Of a DNA stretch of 64,000 nucleotides, positions 24,264-34,900 are shown piece after piece. The stretch comes from Anaerosporobacter mobilis DSM 15930 (GTDB lineage Bacteria > Bacillota > Clostridia > Lachnospirales > Lachnospiraceae), in NCBI RefSeq assembly GCF_900142955.1, contig NZ_FRCP01000021.1, positions 1 to 64,000 on the forward strand, in the 5' to 3' direction. Position numbers and translations under genes: made by a program. The notes beneath the pieces were generated by a model, which was not told the DNA's origin, did no database searches, and saw nothing but the letters and a program-made list of their open reading frames with translations. Position 1 is the first letter of the stretch. The number at the start of each line of letters is the position of its first letter.

Positions 24264-24533
24264 TGTAATAAAGTCTACATTATGGAAATCTATTCAAGAT
24301 TAAGGCTTGATAATCATACAGAAGGATAGAGAAAGCCTTTTTTCGCTAAAAAATTGCTTAGAAAGCAATAAAACATCTTATGTTCTAAAAAAAGTACAAG
24401 AAATCCTATCATTTACAGCGATTTGCATTTGCTAAATGTTGAATAGCTTATTATAATGTTGAATGATGTGTTATTAATAAAAATAAAGTATAATAATACA
24501 TAGCAAATCAAAATGATCAAAAAGAGGTTAAGT
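24264..24533 (+). other. Leader region of the formate/nitrite channel gene
   Basis: This gene-free stretch contains AAGGCTT...AAGCCTTTTTT (24303-24342), resembling a terminator or attenuator, and a perfect hairpin ATTGCTT-AGA-AAGCAAT (24353-24369). Together they could form an attenuating leader for the channel gene. No ORF is supported. Confidence 0.35.
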
Positions 24534-25376
24534 ATGGAAAAAAATTATTTTACGCAAAGCGAAATCATTGAGAATACCATCAATGATTATACGCACAAAG
24601 CAAACTATTCAGTAGTTAAAATGGCACTATATGGTCTGATTGCTGGTTTATTTATTGCCATTGGTGCGCAAGGAAGTTTATTAGCTATTCATAATATAGC
24701 CGATCCAGGTGTTGCAAAGACAGTAGCAGGTGTGGTATTCCCTGTTGGTTTAATGTTAATTGTATTAATTGGTGGACAATTATTCACAGGTAATTGCTTA
24801 TTGTTTATAGCTGGCTGGGATAAGAAGATATCTTGGGCTAAAATTGCAAAAAATCTTGTGATCATTTGGTTAACAAACCTAATTGGAGCATTATTTGTTG
24901 CAGCTATGTGTTATTTCTCAGGACAATTTGATTTTAATCATGGGGCTTTAGGTGCCTATACAATTAAAAATGCAGTTGCAAAAGCTAACGTAGATCCCTT
25001 CCAAGGATTCCTATCAGGAATTCTTTGTAATATCGTTGTATGTGCAGCAATACTAACTGCCGCTAGTGCAAAAGACGTAGCGGGTAAAATATTTGGAGTA
25101 TTCTTCCCTATTTTTGTATTCGTAATTTCTGGTTTTGAACACTGTATTGCCAATGCGTATTATTTACCAGCTGGTTTGTTTGCTGCAAGAAATAATGAAT
25201 ATGTGGAAATAGCAAAAGAAGTGTATCATATAACAGAGGAACAAATTAATTCACTAACGGTATCTAATGCATTCCTTAACAATTTGATTCCAGTTACGAT
25301 TGGTAATATCATAGGTGGTGGAGTTATAATTGGTGGAATTATGTTCTTATGTCATAGATCAAAAAAATTAAAATAA
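24534..25376 (+). CDS. Formate/nitrite transporter family channel (FocA/NirC)
   Basis: The 280-residue membrane protein has six hydrophobic segments and the FNT signatures: KMALYGLIAGLFIAIGAQGS in the first helix, GGQLFTGNCLLFIAGW, and the late FVISGFEHCIANAYYLPAG containing the conserved central His. It should be a pentameric channel for formate, nitrite or hydrosulfide. I start at the ATG preceded by agaggttaagt rather than at 24513. No pyruvate formate-lyase gene is adjacent. Confidence 0.9.
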   Translation: MEKNYFTQSEIIENTINDYTHKANYSVVKMALYGLIAGLFIAIGAQGSLLAIHNIADPGVAKTVAGVVFPVGLMLIVLIGGQLFTGNCLLFIAGWDKKISWAKIAKNLVIIWLTNLIGALFVAAMCYFSGQFDFNHGALGAYTIKNAVAKANVDPFQGFLSGILCNIVVCAAILTAASAKDVAGKIFGVFFPIFVFVISGFEHCIANAYYLPAGLFAARNNEYVEIAKEVYHITEEQINSLTVSNAFLNNLIPVTIGNIIGGGVIIGGIMFLCHRSKKLK

Positions 25377-25413
25377 GATTACAGGATAAAGTAAGATAAA
25401 AGTTTATTATATG

Positions 25414-25459
25414 AATCAAAGAGCCAAATTACGATTGAAGTAATTTGGCCCTTTTGATT
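25414..25459. terminator. Bidirectional terminator between convergent genes
   Basis: AATCAAA-ga-GCCAAATTAC pairs with GTAATTTGGC-cc-TTTTGATT around gattgaa. It lies between the channel gene and the convergent flotillin-like gene, whose stop it abuts. Confidence 0.8.
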
Positions 25460-27487
25460 TTAGTGATAGGTGTTAGGAACGTTAATCTCAGGAACGCTAG
25501 TCTCAGGAATATTAGACTCAGGAACGCTAGACTCAGAAATTGTGGCATTGCCTTCTGGTATGGAGATTCCAAGTTTATCTAGGGTAATTAACCGAAGGAG
25601 TGTGTCTAGAATCATTGGTGAAGTGGAGTTGTTATTCTCAGAGTTTCCACCAAGTGATACCATTGTTTTTGGAACTATATCCACAGAAGTATTCTTAATG
25701 GCATCAGCTAATTTTTCAGTAATTTCTTGTATGATTCGGTACTGTGCACCACCGTAGGCTTTTACTTGAGCATCAATTGCTTGTGCTTTGGCAATACCAA
25801 CATTCGTCTCTTTGGAGGCATCGGCTTCTCCCTCTAATCGAACCTTGGAAGCATTGGCTTTGGCGAGTGCAATAATTTGATTGGCTTCTTGCTCTGCTTT
25901 GCTGGCAAGAGCAGCACCACTATTGCCTTCGATTTCAATTTGAATCTTAGATTTAGTTAAGAAACTTTGTTGTTCAGCAACTGCTTGTGCTTCACGAAGA
26001 GATTTTTCACTTTCTGCCGCAGACTGTTGCTTTTGATATGTAATTTTCTTTTCTTCTGCAATTTGTCGTTCTCTTAACTGGGTAAGGATATTCTCAATCT
26101 GTATATCACCCTTGGAGGATTTTGGAGTTCCGATTAAAACTTCTTCTAGTTGGAGGTTATATTTTTCGAATTTATTCTTCATCTCAATAACAGCGCGCTC
26201 CCTAATGGAACTTCGCTCCTGAATCAGTTCAATTAAGGTTTTAGTTTGAGCAACATCTTTAAAATAAGCACTTACTAACGGGTCAAGGGATTGATTTACA
26301 AGCATACTAATGTCACCGAAACGTTGAATAACCCAAGGAGCCTGTTTGTAATCAATGTGCATAACAACCGAAAGTGGAAGAGATGGCTCAAATGCATCTT
26401 TGGTTATAATATCAACTTCGGATAGGTTTTGGTCATACTTATGTTCACCAACTTCACCACGATTCCATTTTAAGATGATATTCGTAGTAGGAACTAGAAT
26501 TACTTTACCAGCATCGGTATTGAAGGCGTATTTACCTGGCATGAGCGGTTTTTGTAATACACCTTTGCATCCGTTTTCAACCAGTTCGCCGTGACGATAA
26601 TCGGAACCGGTGGTATCAACGCCTTGTATTCCAAAGAATGAGACAACGACTCCTACATAACCAATTGGGACTACGGTCTTTGGACGAAATTCTACAGTAG
26701 CGAACAGACGATTGATATAGTAGGTACCATCTGTTAGCACCTCGATCTGTTTTCCCCGGCGACCACCAAGGGTAATAAATTGCTCGGGATCTTGGTAGCT
26801 TGCATGGCCTTCCCCTACTTCTGGAGCTATGATTTCTCCTTGTTGTAGAGGAGAACTGTCGTGAACGGTCACAATTCCCATTAGATCGCTGATATCATTT
26901 CCTTTTCCCATAATAACTACAGGAACAAAGGCATCTCGTAGTGTCAAAGTCCCTTGCATACTTTCTAGTTCTAGTCTTTCTTGTTTATTACCAGTATAGA
27001 TTGCTTTAATTTCTTTCTGGGTAATTACTACAAACTGTGCTAAGTTTATTGCATAAGTTCCTTCTCGTAGAATTCCACGCTGCGGACCTCTCTGGCCACC
27101 ATGTTGTAAGAAACCTCTCACATCTTGAAAATTGTTAGCCTCTGGTACAATTTTACCAAGTGTTTGATTTGGTGTTAGTGGAACACCATCCTTGGAAAAG
27201 ATATAAGCAATCTGTCCTTGGGGGATGGTTATCAATGGATAACGATGAATGCGATACATTAATGTAGAACGAAAATGGATACCACCACGAAGAAGATCAG
27301 GTGAATAACCTGCTTCCCCATGCAAAGCAATGATAGAATCTTTTAGTGAACCATGTATGCTCCACCATTTCTCCACTACAGCAACTTCGTTTGACTTGAT
27401 GATGCGTAATCCTAGAATCTGAAAAATCAGCAGATATAAGAGGAAAACCCCACCCACAACTAATAGAACAAGGACATAAGTACTCAT
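25460..27487 (-). CDS. SPFH/flotillin-like membrane-associated protein
   Basis: The 675-residue protein has an N-terminal membrane anchor (about 4-28, VLVLLVVGGVFLLYLLIFQI), a long beta-rich part with unusual inserted repeats, an SPFH/band-7 domain (about 350-470) and an Ala/Glu/Gln-rich coiled coil (about 480-580) typical of flotillins, which scaffold membrane microdomains. The last 25 residues are a Pro-Glu-Ser repeat (units such as SVPES, NIPET, SVPEI). RBS gaagggagcg. It is monocistronic and larger than typical flotillins (about 450-500). Confidence 0.85.
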   Translation of the reverse strand: MSTYVLVLLVVGGVFLLYLLIFQILGLRIIKSNEVAVVEKWWSIHGSLKDSIIALHGEAGYSPDLLRGGIHFRSTLMYRIHRYPLITIPQGQIAYIFSKDGVPLTPNQTLGKIVPEANNFQDVRGFLQHGGQRGPQRGILREGTYAINLAQFVVITQKEIKAIYTGNKQERLELESMQGTLTLRDAFVPVVIMGKGNDISDLMGIVTVHDSSPLQQGEIIAPEVGEGHASYQDPEQFITLGGRRGKQIEVLTDGTYYINRLFATVEFRPKTVVPIGYVGVVVSFFGIQGVDTTGSDYRHGELVENGCKGVLQKPLMPGKYAFNTDAGKVILVPTTNIILKWNRGEVGEHKYDQNLSEVDIITKDAFEPSLPLSVVMHIDYKQAPWVIQRFGDISMLVNQSLDPLVSAYFKDVAQTKTLIELIQERSSIRERAVIEMKNKFEKYNLQLEEVLIGTPKSSKGDIQIENILTQLRERQIAEEKKITYQKQQSAAESEKSLREAQAVAEQQSFLTKSKIQIEIEGNSGAALASKAEQEANQIIALAKANASKVRLEGEADASKETNVGIAKAQAIDAQVKAYGGAQYRIIQEITEKLADAIKNTSVDIVPKTMVSLGGNSENNNSTSPMILDTLLRLITLDKLGISIPEGNATISESSVPESNIPETSVPEINVPNTYH

Positions 27488-27719
27488 AAATACGCTCCCT
27501 TCATAAAAAAACAGAATCCAATATGATATAGCACGTCTGAATCAATCTAATATATTCTACTATTTCTTGGGATAGAATTAAAAAGGTAGCAATTACCTAC
27601 TCTAAGTGATGTTTTTTATGTGCGAAGTTAGAAATAACCAAAAAGAACTTGATTTACACGAGATATGACTATATGATATTCTAGGTTAGGAAAATGCTAA
27701 GAAACAAAGGAAGAAACAA

Positions 27720-29081
27720 ATGGAAAAAAACGTTAATTTATTAGATGGACCGATTTTTAAAGGGTTAACAAAACTTGCGGTTCCGATTATGGCTACATCG
27801 ATGGTGCAGATGGCATATAATATGATCGATATGATCTGGATTGGGAGACTTGGTAGCGGTGCAGTTGCGGCAATAGGTGCAGCAGGTATGTACATGTGGC
27901 TAGCTAATGGCGTGTCTACTTTATCAAAGATGGGAGGCCAAATCAAAGTTGGCCAAGCTCTAGGAGCAGGTAATAAAAAGGAGGCAGGGGAATATGCCAC
28001 CAGTGCAATACAACTAGCACTTATCTATGGAATTGTTATATCACTAATCATTCTGATAATGGCCAATCCCTTCATTCGCTTTCTAGGTCTGAATGGAGCC
28101 GATGTAATAGCCGATGGAATTGTGTATCTTCAAATTGTCAGTATAGGTATTGTGTTTACCTTTATTAACCAAGTATTAACGGGAATATTTACAGCGATGG
28201 GCAATAGTAGTATTGCATTCCGTGCCACCGCTGTGGGGTTAGTAATCAATATTGTGTTTGATCCAGTTTTAATCTTTGGTGTTGGTCCAATTCCAGCATT
28301 AGGTGTCGCTGGTGCGGCAATTGCAACGGTTATGGCGCAGGCAGTGGTAATGGCTTTGTTTATCGTAGCTTGTAAAAAGGATCAAGTACTATTTAATCAA
28401 ATTAAAATTCTTTGTAAACCGAATACAAAGGATATGAGACAAATCACTAAGATTGGATTACCAGTTTCTATACAAAGTATGATGTTCACGGGAATATCCA
28501 TGATTATCTCAAGATTAGTTGCTGGATTTGGAGATCAGGCGGTTGCGGTACAAAAAGTAGGAAGTCAGATAGAATCCATTAGTTGGATGACGGCGGAGGG
28601 ATTTTCAGCAGCGGTTAATTCTTTCGTAGCACAAAACTACGGAGCAGGAAATCATTCTCGTGTGAAAAAAGGCTATAAAGTTTCAATGTTTGTGGTTATT
28701 GCATGGGGAATCTTATGTACGGTATTATTAGTATTCTTACCAGGGCCAATCTTTAGAATATTCATACAAGAAAAAGAAGTACTACCTATGGGAATCAATT
28801 ATCTTCAGATTCTTGGAATATCGCAGCTATTAATGTGTATGGAGATTGCAACACAAGGTGCTTTTGGAGGAATGGGTAGAACAATACCACCATCTATTAT
28901 CAGTATTACAGGTTCAGTAGCCAGAATACCATTGGCAATGTTATTGTCTACGACAGTACTTGGACTAAGTGGTATATGGTGGAGTATTAGTATTACTAGC
29001 ATTATGAAAGGTATTCTATTAGTAACTTGGTTTGTTTTCTTCTTACGTAAGTATGAAAGAAGGGCTTACTCAATAAATTAG
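27720..29081 (+). CDS. MATE-family efflux transporter
   Basis: The 453-residue protein has twelve predicted helices and the MATE two-fold organisation: it starts LLDGPIFKGLTKLAVPIMATSMVQMAYNMIDMIWIG and repeats a similar pattern after residue 230 (ITKIGLPVSIQSMMFTGISM). These are Na+- or H+-coupled multidrug exporters. RBS aaaggaagaaaca. A small XRE protein follows 47 nt later and may be coexpressed. A second MATE gene lies at 43627. Confidence 0.92.
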   Translation: MEKNVNLLDGPIFKGLTKLAVPIMATSMVQMAYNMIDMIWIGRLGSGAVAAIGAAGMYMWLANGVSTLSKMGGQIKVGQALGAGNKKEAGEYATSAIQLALIYGIVISLIILIMANPFIRFLGLNGADVIADGIVYLQIVSIGIVFTFINQVLTGIFTAMGNSSIAFRATAVGLVINIVFDPVLIFGVGPIPALGVAGAAIATVMAQAVVMALFIVACKKDQVLFNQIKILCKPNTKDMRQITKIGLPVSIQSMMFTGISMIISRLVAGFGDQAVAVQKVGSQIESISWMTAEGFSAAVNSFVAQNYGAGNHSRVKKGYKVSMFVVIAWGILCTVLLVFLPGPIFRIFIQEKEVLPMGINYLQILGISQLLMCMEIATQGAFGGMGRTIPPSIISITGSVARIPLAMLLSTTVLGLSGIWWSISITSIMKGILLVTWFVFFLRKYERRAYSIN

Positions 29082-29128
29082 GAGGACGTCAAACTAGGTG
29101 GATAGTGCTTTAGATAGGAGTGTATGAT

Positions 29129-29320
29129 TTGCAGGAAAAGATAACGAAATTATTAGAAGAATATAAGATATCATTTGGAGAACTAGCAGAGGCTTTGGGG
29201 ATAAGTAAGCAGACGTTAACGAAAAAAGTTACAGGGAATATGGACTGGACATATCCGGAGATGACTAAGTTAATGGAGATCTTTCATATTGTTGATCCAC
29301 AAGCATTTTTCTTTGGATAG
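29129..29320 (+). CDS. Small XRE-type HTH protein, 63 aa
   Basis: The product is essentially one helix-turn-helix (ISFGELAEALGISKQTLTKKVTG) with a short C-terminal helix. I use the TTG at 29129 because GGAG lies 8 nt upstream; the GTG at 29120 overlaps that RBS. It may bind DNA as a dimer. It could regulate the MATE gene just upstream, but that is only positional. Confidence 0.7.
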   Translation: MQEKITKLLEEYKISFGELAEALGISKQTLTKKVTGNMDWTYPEMTKLMEIFHIVDPQAFFFG

Positions 29321-29465
29321 AAGAGATATAGTTTTTTGCATAAAAGATATATGTCTAAACTTCATTGCCTCAATTTTGCCATACTGGAGATATAACATAT
29401 GAACCGAAGTAATTAAATTATACTTGGTGTAAATAATCGAAAATCATGACAGAGAGGGTGACTGT

Positions 29466-30311
29466 ATGTATAATTTAAATAAGGAAAAAAATCTGCTAAT
29501 AAAAAGATTGCTATGTATGTTGTTGCTGGTAACATTACTTCTTCCATCACAAGTAAGTACCTTGAAAGTAGCACAGGCAGCAACGAATACTTCCAAAGTA
29601 ACGATTGGGAATTTTGAAGGAAGTTGGGAAGCTTCCGGTTATGCGCTTGGTAAGTCGGAGTATACCGCATATTTGGTCATGCGAGTAAAAGCAGATGGAA
29701 GTTTTTCAATATATGATCAAGAAGCAGGAAATCCAGGGATTTCAGGAATGATGACGGTAGTCGATGAAGATACAGTTTCAGTAGAATGTGATTCCGTAGA
29801 TTTTGACTCACCTTGGCCAGAGCTACAGTTAACGGATGAGCTTAGATATCACTTCTATAACGAAAATCAAGTGCGTATTACGTACAATGATAAATCAATT
29901 GTATTTTCAAAGGTTGGTAAGAGATTTGATTTTAAGAAAATGTTTTCTGGTAATTGGAGTCAGGATTCTTATAGAACATGGTATTCCAATAACGGAATCA
30001 ATGTGTCTGCAACGTATAAGCTTAAACTAGAGGGCGGTTCAATTTTGTTATATCGTGTATACAAGGACAAAGAAACTTTTATAACAAGTTTTTGTGGTTT
30101 GAGTTACAATAAGAAAACGAATGTAGTTAAGACAATTACAGAGTTATCCGATGCTTCTAAGTTGCCAAAGAATTGGCGTACGATGAAGGAAGGAAGACAT
30201 TTTCAGAGTTTTAAACTAAGTTATAATTCTAAAAAACATTGCTTAACTCTTACCTTTAATAAAAAATCATATTCGTTCTATACAAATATAGTTTATGGAG
30301 TGAAAAAATAA
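29466..30311 (+). CDS. Secreted protein of unknown function
   Basis: The 281-residue protein has a Sec signal peptide (basic start, hydrophobic LLCMLLLVTLLLPSQV, cleavage likely after VAQA). The mature part appears all-beta, with two similar halves each beginning with a short Gly-Asn/Trp motif (IGNFEGSWEASGY near 46 and FSGNWSQDSYRTWY near 165), recalling lipocalin-like repeats. No family recognised. RBS gagggtg; a strong terminator follows. Probably extracytoplasmic. Confidence 0.65.
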   Translation: MYNLNKEKNLLIKRLLCMLLLVTLLLPSQVSTLKVAQAATNTSKVTIGNFEGSWEASGYALGKSEYTAYLVMRVKADGSFSIYDQEAGNPGISGMMTVVDEDTVSVECDSVDFDSPWPELQLTDELRYHFYNENQVRITYNDKSIVFSKVGKRFDFKKMFSGNWSQDSYRTWYSNNGINVSATYKLKLEGGSILLYRVYKDKETFITSFCGLSYNKKTNVVKTITELSDASKLPKNWRTMKEGRHFQSFKLSYNSKKHCLTLTFNKKSYSFYTNIVYGVKK

Positions 30312-30326
30312 TATAACAAAGTTATT

Positions 30327-30361
30327 AAAAGATGTACACGTTACTGGTACATCTTTTTTTT
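30327..30361 (+). terminator. Terminator after the secreted-protein gene
   Basis: AAAAGATGTAC (30327-30337) and GTACATCTTTT (30347-30357) form a perfect 11-bp stem followed by more T residues. Confidence 0.85.
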
Positions 30362-30615
30362 GCGTAGAATTATAACGTTTATAAAGCAAAATGTAAAAAA
30401 AAGTTATAAAACAATAAGGGTATGAATAGAATACTTAATGATGGGTAAAATGCCATATGACTTATGAGGGTTTGATAATATATTGAGGACCGCCCTGTCA
30501 TATACAAAGGATACAAACATTTGATTCAAAACGATAGGAAGTGCATATAATGTACTTCTAATAAAGTTCAGATTACAAATGGAATGGGGATATTTATTGT
30601 ATAGAGAGGAACAAC
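30362..30615 (+). promoter_or_regulatory. Leader region of the exopolysaccharide operon, with an inverted repeat
   Basis: The 254-bp AT-rich leader contains GAAGTgCAT-ATA-ATGtACTTC (30538-30558), an inverted repeat with 9-nt arms and one mismatch, about 60 bp before the first gene. It is a candidate operator. I looked for a GEMM-type c-di-GMP riboswitch and saw no convincing core. No ORF is supported. Confidence 0.35.
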
Positions 30616-31935
30616 ATGATGATCTATGAGAATTTAATCAACAAGAAAGACAAACTAGCAATAGTAGGGTTAGGATATGTAGGTATGCCTTTAGCAGTAG
30701 CCTTTGCTGAATCATTAGAGGTTATAGGGTTTGATTTAAATCAAAGAAAAATAAAGAGGTATCAACAAGGGATTGATGAAACTAGAGAGATAGGAGATGA
30801 GAAGATTCAGTCTACTAGTGTTGATTTTACCAATGACGAAGAGCGACTTAACGAAGCTAGATTTTTTATTGTTGCAGTACCAACACCTATTAAGGCTGAT
30901 AAGACACCGGAATTAGCACCGGTGCAAGGTGCTTGTGAAGTGATTGGACGCCATTTACAGCCAGAAAGTATCATAGTTTTTGAATCGACCGTATACCCTG
31001 GAGTTACAGAAGATATCTGTGTACCGATTTTGGAACAAATATCAGGGCTTACTTGTGGCAAAGATTTTGGGATTGGGTATTCGCCAGAAAGAATTAATCC
31101 AGGGGATCCAATACATAGAGTACATAATATAATAAAGATAGTATCAGGAATGAATGATGAGGTCTTAGAAGAAATCGCAAAGGTTTATGAATTAGTGGTC
31201 AAGGTAGGAGTACACAGGGCACCTTCTATTAAAGTTGCAGAGGCGGCGAAGCTCGTAGAGAATGCACAACGTGATATCAACATAGCATTCATGAACGAGT
31301 TAGCAGTTGTTTTTGAGCGTATGGGAATCTGTACGAATGAAGTAGTTGAGGCGATGAATACAAAATGGAATGCCCTAGGTTTTGCACCTGGGCTAGTGGG
31401 AGGACATTGTATCGGTGTAGATCCCTATTACTTCATATACGAAGCATCTAAAAAGAATTACCATTCACCGATTATATCTGCAGGACGTAAGATTAATAAT
31501 GATATGGGGACTTTTATTGCAGATATTACGATTAAACATATGATTCAGGCAAATAAACGTATTAAAGATTCTAAGGTTTGTATCTTAGGTATTACCTTCA
31601 AAGAAAATTGTCCAGATGTTCGAAATACTAGGGTGATGGATATTATTACAAGGCTTCAGGAATTTGGTGCTCATATCCTTGTAGTAGATCCTGTAGCGAA
31701 TGTTGAGGAATTAAGGAATGAGTATGGTGTGGAACTTGTTTCATTAGATACAGTAAGAGAGGTTGACTGCGTTATTGTTGCAGTTGCACATGAGTGCTTT
31801 AGAGACATGGGAGTGAATGAATATGAGTGCTTGTTCAAGAAAGATAACGAAGAGAAGAATGTATTGATTGATGTAAAGAGCATTATGAACAAAAGCATAA
31901 TGGAATCAAGAGGATATTCTTATTGGAGTTTATAG
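30616..31935 (+). CDS. UDP-HexNAc 6-dehydrogenase (TviB/WbpO type)
   Basis: The 439-residue enzyme has an N-terminal Rossmann domain (LAIVGLGYVGMPLAVAFAES), the central helix with Lys and Asn (KVAEAAKLVENAQRDINIA), catalytic Cys in GLVGGHCIGVDPYYF and a C-terminal UDP-binding domain (GITFKENCPDVRNTRV). The closest family I know is TviB/WbpO, which oxidises UDP-GlcNAc or UDP-GalNAc to the uronic acid for Vi-type capsules. First gene of the polysaccharide operon, so it should feed an acidic amino-sugar to the synthase at 35298. Confidence 0.88.
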   Translation: MMIYENLINKKDKLAIVGLGYVGMPLAVAFAESLEVIGFDLNQRKIKRYQQGIDETREIGDEKIQSTSVDFTNDEERLNEARFFIVAVPTPIKADKTPELAPVQGACEVIGRHLQPESIIVFESTVYPGVTEDICVPILEQISGLTCGKDFGIGYSPERINPGDPIHRVHNIIKIVSGMNDEVLEEIAKVYELVVKVGVHRAPSIKVAEAAKLVENAQRDINIAFMNELAVVFERMGICTNEVVEAMNTKWNALGFAPGLVGGHCIGVDPYYFIYEASKKNYHSPIISAGRKINNDMGTFIADITIKHMIQANKRIKDSKVCILGITFKENCPDVRNTRVMDIITRLQEFGAHILVVDPVANVEELRNEYGVELVSLDTVREVDCVIVAVAHECFRDMGVNEYECLFKKDNEEKNVLIDVKSIMNKSIMESRGYSYWSL

Positions 31936-31944
31936 GGGAAAGAT

Positions 31945-34900
31945 ATGATGAAGAGAAAAAGAAGATGGTTTGTAGTAGCAGGAGTAATTCTACTGGTAGC
32001 ATTAAGTGTAGTTTTAGTACTGTACAGTAAGAATAAGAAAGATACACCGACGATTAGTAAGGTACAACAGTATGTAAAATATGATGTTGAAAAAGCTTAT
32101 GAGTTAGCATTAAGTGAACTGGAAAACAATTGTGATCGTGCAAGTATTTTAACTGACGTGAAGACACTAGATTATGTAATGTCTTTGAATTTTGTTGGGC
32201 TTTCTGATAGTAAGACCAATAATGAAATCGTTGACTTATTGTCATCCTATGATAGTAAGGCAACTTTCTTTATCTCTGGAATTGTGGCTGCGGAAGATTC
32301 TGATTTATTACAGAGGCTAGATAAGGAAGGACACGATATGGGTAGCAATGGCTTAAATGGAGATGCCTATATGGAGAAACTTCCGTCAAAGGAATTGGTG
32401 AATTCCTTTGTCCGTACCAATGGAATTATTAATACCTATATAGATCAAAAGGAATCTATACTCCTGTACTGTTCTGCCACGGAGTATACAGATCAGGTAC
32501 TGCAAGCAGCATATGCTAGTGGGAATGAGCAAGTAGTAAAGAGTAACTATGTGGTTAATTACGGGAGTTTCACTTCCTACGAACAAGTAAAGGGTTACAT
32601 ACATAAGCTTCCAAGAGGTGCAATACTTACTGTAAAACTAGAGGGAGAATTAGAAGGGATAGAGTATCAACCTTCCGTTACCGAAGAAGATCCAGCTAAG
32701 GATATGCAAGCAGGAATAGAAGAATCAGAAGTACTAGAAGGTACGAAAGAAGAGAAGCTTGTTAAGATTACGGAATGGATATTGCGGGCAATACAAGAAG
32801 AAAGAATAGAGAATGTATTATGCAAAGACTTGTCTGCTTATTATGATGCATCTTTGGAAAAAGACTATAGTAATGTATTACAAAAGGTAGGAGTGCCAGC
32901 AAAAGCATATCAATCCATACCGAATAAGCCAGGGAAAGTAGGTTTTGTATTCCGAGGAATTAGCGATGAAGGCGAGTTAAAAACTGCACTAACGTTTTTA
33001 AAGGAACAAGATTACCGAGCAACTTTCTTTGTAACAGGGGATGAGGTAATTCAGTATCCAGAGAGAATTACAGAAATAGTTGCTAGTGGACATGAAATAG
33101 GCAATGGGGGCATGACTGGTAAGGACGTAACTACGATGAATCCTCAGGAAGCATACTTTGAGATTATGAAGTGTGATGAGTTATTAAAGGAGCAGCTAGG
33201 TGATACGGTAAAAATCTTTATGCCTGGCTATGGTAAATACAATAAAACAACCGAACAGGTTGCGGGGCTACTAAAATACACCATAGTTACTTATAACAAA
33301 TATCCGATTGCTAGCAAAGAAGTGAGTGTAGAGCAAGTAGATGAGTATTTTAATTCACCACTTAAGTCAGGGGATATTATCTATATTCCGTTCGGTGTTA
33401 GTATGCAGTTCAAAGAGATTCTTAGTACTTTGGCTAAGAAAGTAGAGGAAGGCAATCGTGCAGTGGATACCGTAAGTATCTTGTTACAAAATATTGTATT
33501 ACAGACGGAAGAACAAACAGTAACGACGACTATCGCTACAAGTAAAAATCAAACCAAAAAACCTGTGAAAGATTCCACGATAACGGTTGTAGATAAGAAA
33601 AAAGAAAAAGAGGAAAGGGAGAAAGAAAAGGTAGAAAAAGAGAAGGAAAAAGAGAAGGAAAAAGAGAAGGAGAAAAAGCAAAAGGAAGAAGAAGCAATAG
33701 TAAAAGAAGCGAATAAGCTGAGAAAACTGAATAAAGGTCAAGTATCTAAAGTCAATCGTTTGGTTCATACCACGGATTTAGTAGTTGGATACAGTTTCTC
33801 TGGCGTTAGCCGTGGAGATGTTGTAGATAAAGTGTTAGCAAAATTAAAGGGATTAAATATACATGCGACTTTTTTTGTTTCTATGAAAGATATCCAAAAT
33901 TCTAAAAAAACCATTGATAAGATAGTGAAGGAAGGGCACGAATTACAGATTCTTCTACTTGATTCTAATGGAAGGACATACACAGAAGTGGCAACCACAA
34001 TTCTGAAAATAAAAGATTTTATTGATGAGACCTATCAACAGAATGCGAATCTAGTAAGATATGCGTATGACGTTGATTATGAGAAAGAAGTGTTGGAGGC
34101 AATCTCAGCTACCAATTGTCAAGTAATTGGGCAGAGTGTTTCTGTTGCAATTTCAAAGGTAGAGAAAGATGCTTCGGAAGATGAAATTCTGGAAGTCATC
34201 TCTCATCAAGGTCATTTGGTAGCAACAAGAGGATATATAGCTCATTTTCGAATGGATTATTATGAAAATCCCACGGTAATTGCGAAGGTTTTAGAGATGA
34301 TAAAAGAAGAAAAAGTGGACACCATTGGTTACCTTGATGAGGGAATCAAGAAGAATGGATATCAATTTGAAACCTTGAGTGAGATTGTATCTGGTAAAGG
34401 AGTTTATCAGTATCCACTTACAAAATCCACTATATTAGATGCAACAAAAGGCAAGATAGGTAAAGGTAGATTGGCTTCTGAAAACATATTTGAGTATATA
34501 GCCAAACGTTATGTAGGAAATAATTCAATTAAAACGATTGCAGCGTTACCAGGATTTACAGAGGAAGAGATTGAGAAGATTGATAAAACGGGAAGGTTTA
34601 CTTCCGACAAGGTACTATTTTTAAGTTTTGATGATTGGGGTAGCGATGCTGCCATTACGAAATTATTGTATGTACTGAACAAATATAATGTGAAAGCCAC
34701 TTTCTTTATCCGTACCAATTATGTTTTAGAGAATCCAAACCTATTACGTGCAATTGCCCTAAATGGACATGATATTGCAAGTCATACGAATTCTCATATG
34801 GTATTAGCAAATTCTACGGATCAGCCAGGAGTTTATAGTAATCTTGATGACAAACAGGCAGAGGAACTACAGGATGATTTCATTAAATCCTACGATATCT

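Noticed and set aside
26355..26594. Plus-strand frame opposite the flotillin-like gene
   Set aside because: Shadow of the opposite strand; no RBS or family features.
30362..30615. c-di-GMP (GEMM) riboswitch before the PilZ-containing operon
   Set aside because: I looked because of the PilZ domain, but no tetraloop-receptor core or conserved GEMM segments are visible.
33499..33768. Open frame on the minus strand inside the four-unit NodB gene, Phe/Leu-rich and membrane-like
   Set aside because: It is the antisense of the Lys/Glu-repeat segment (AAG/GAA runs read as CTT/TTC); no RBS and it lies wholly inside a real gene.
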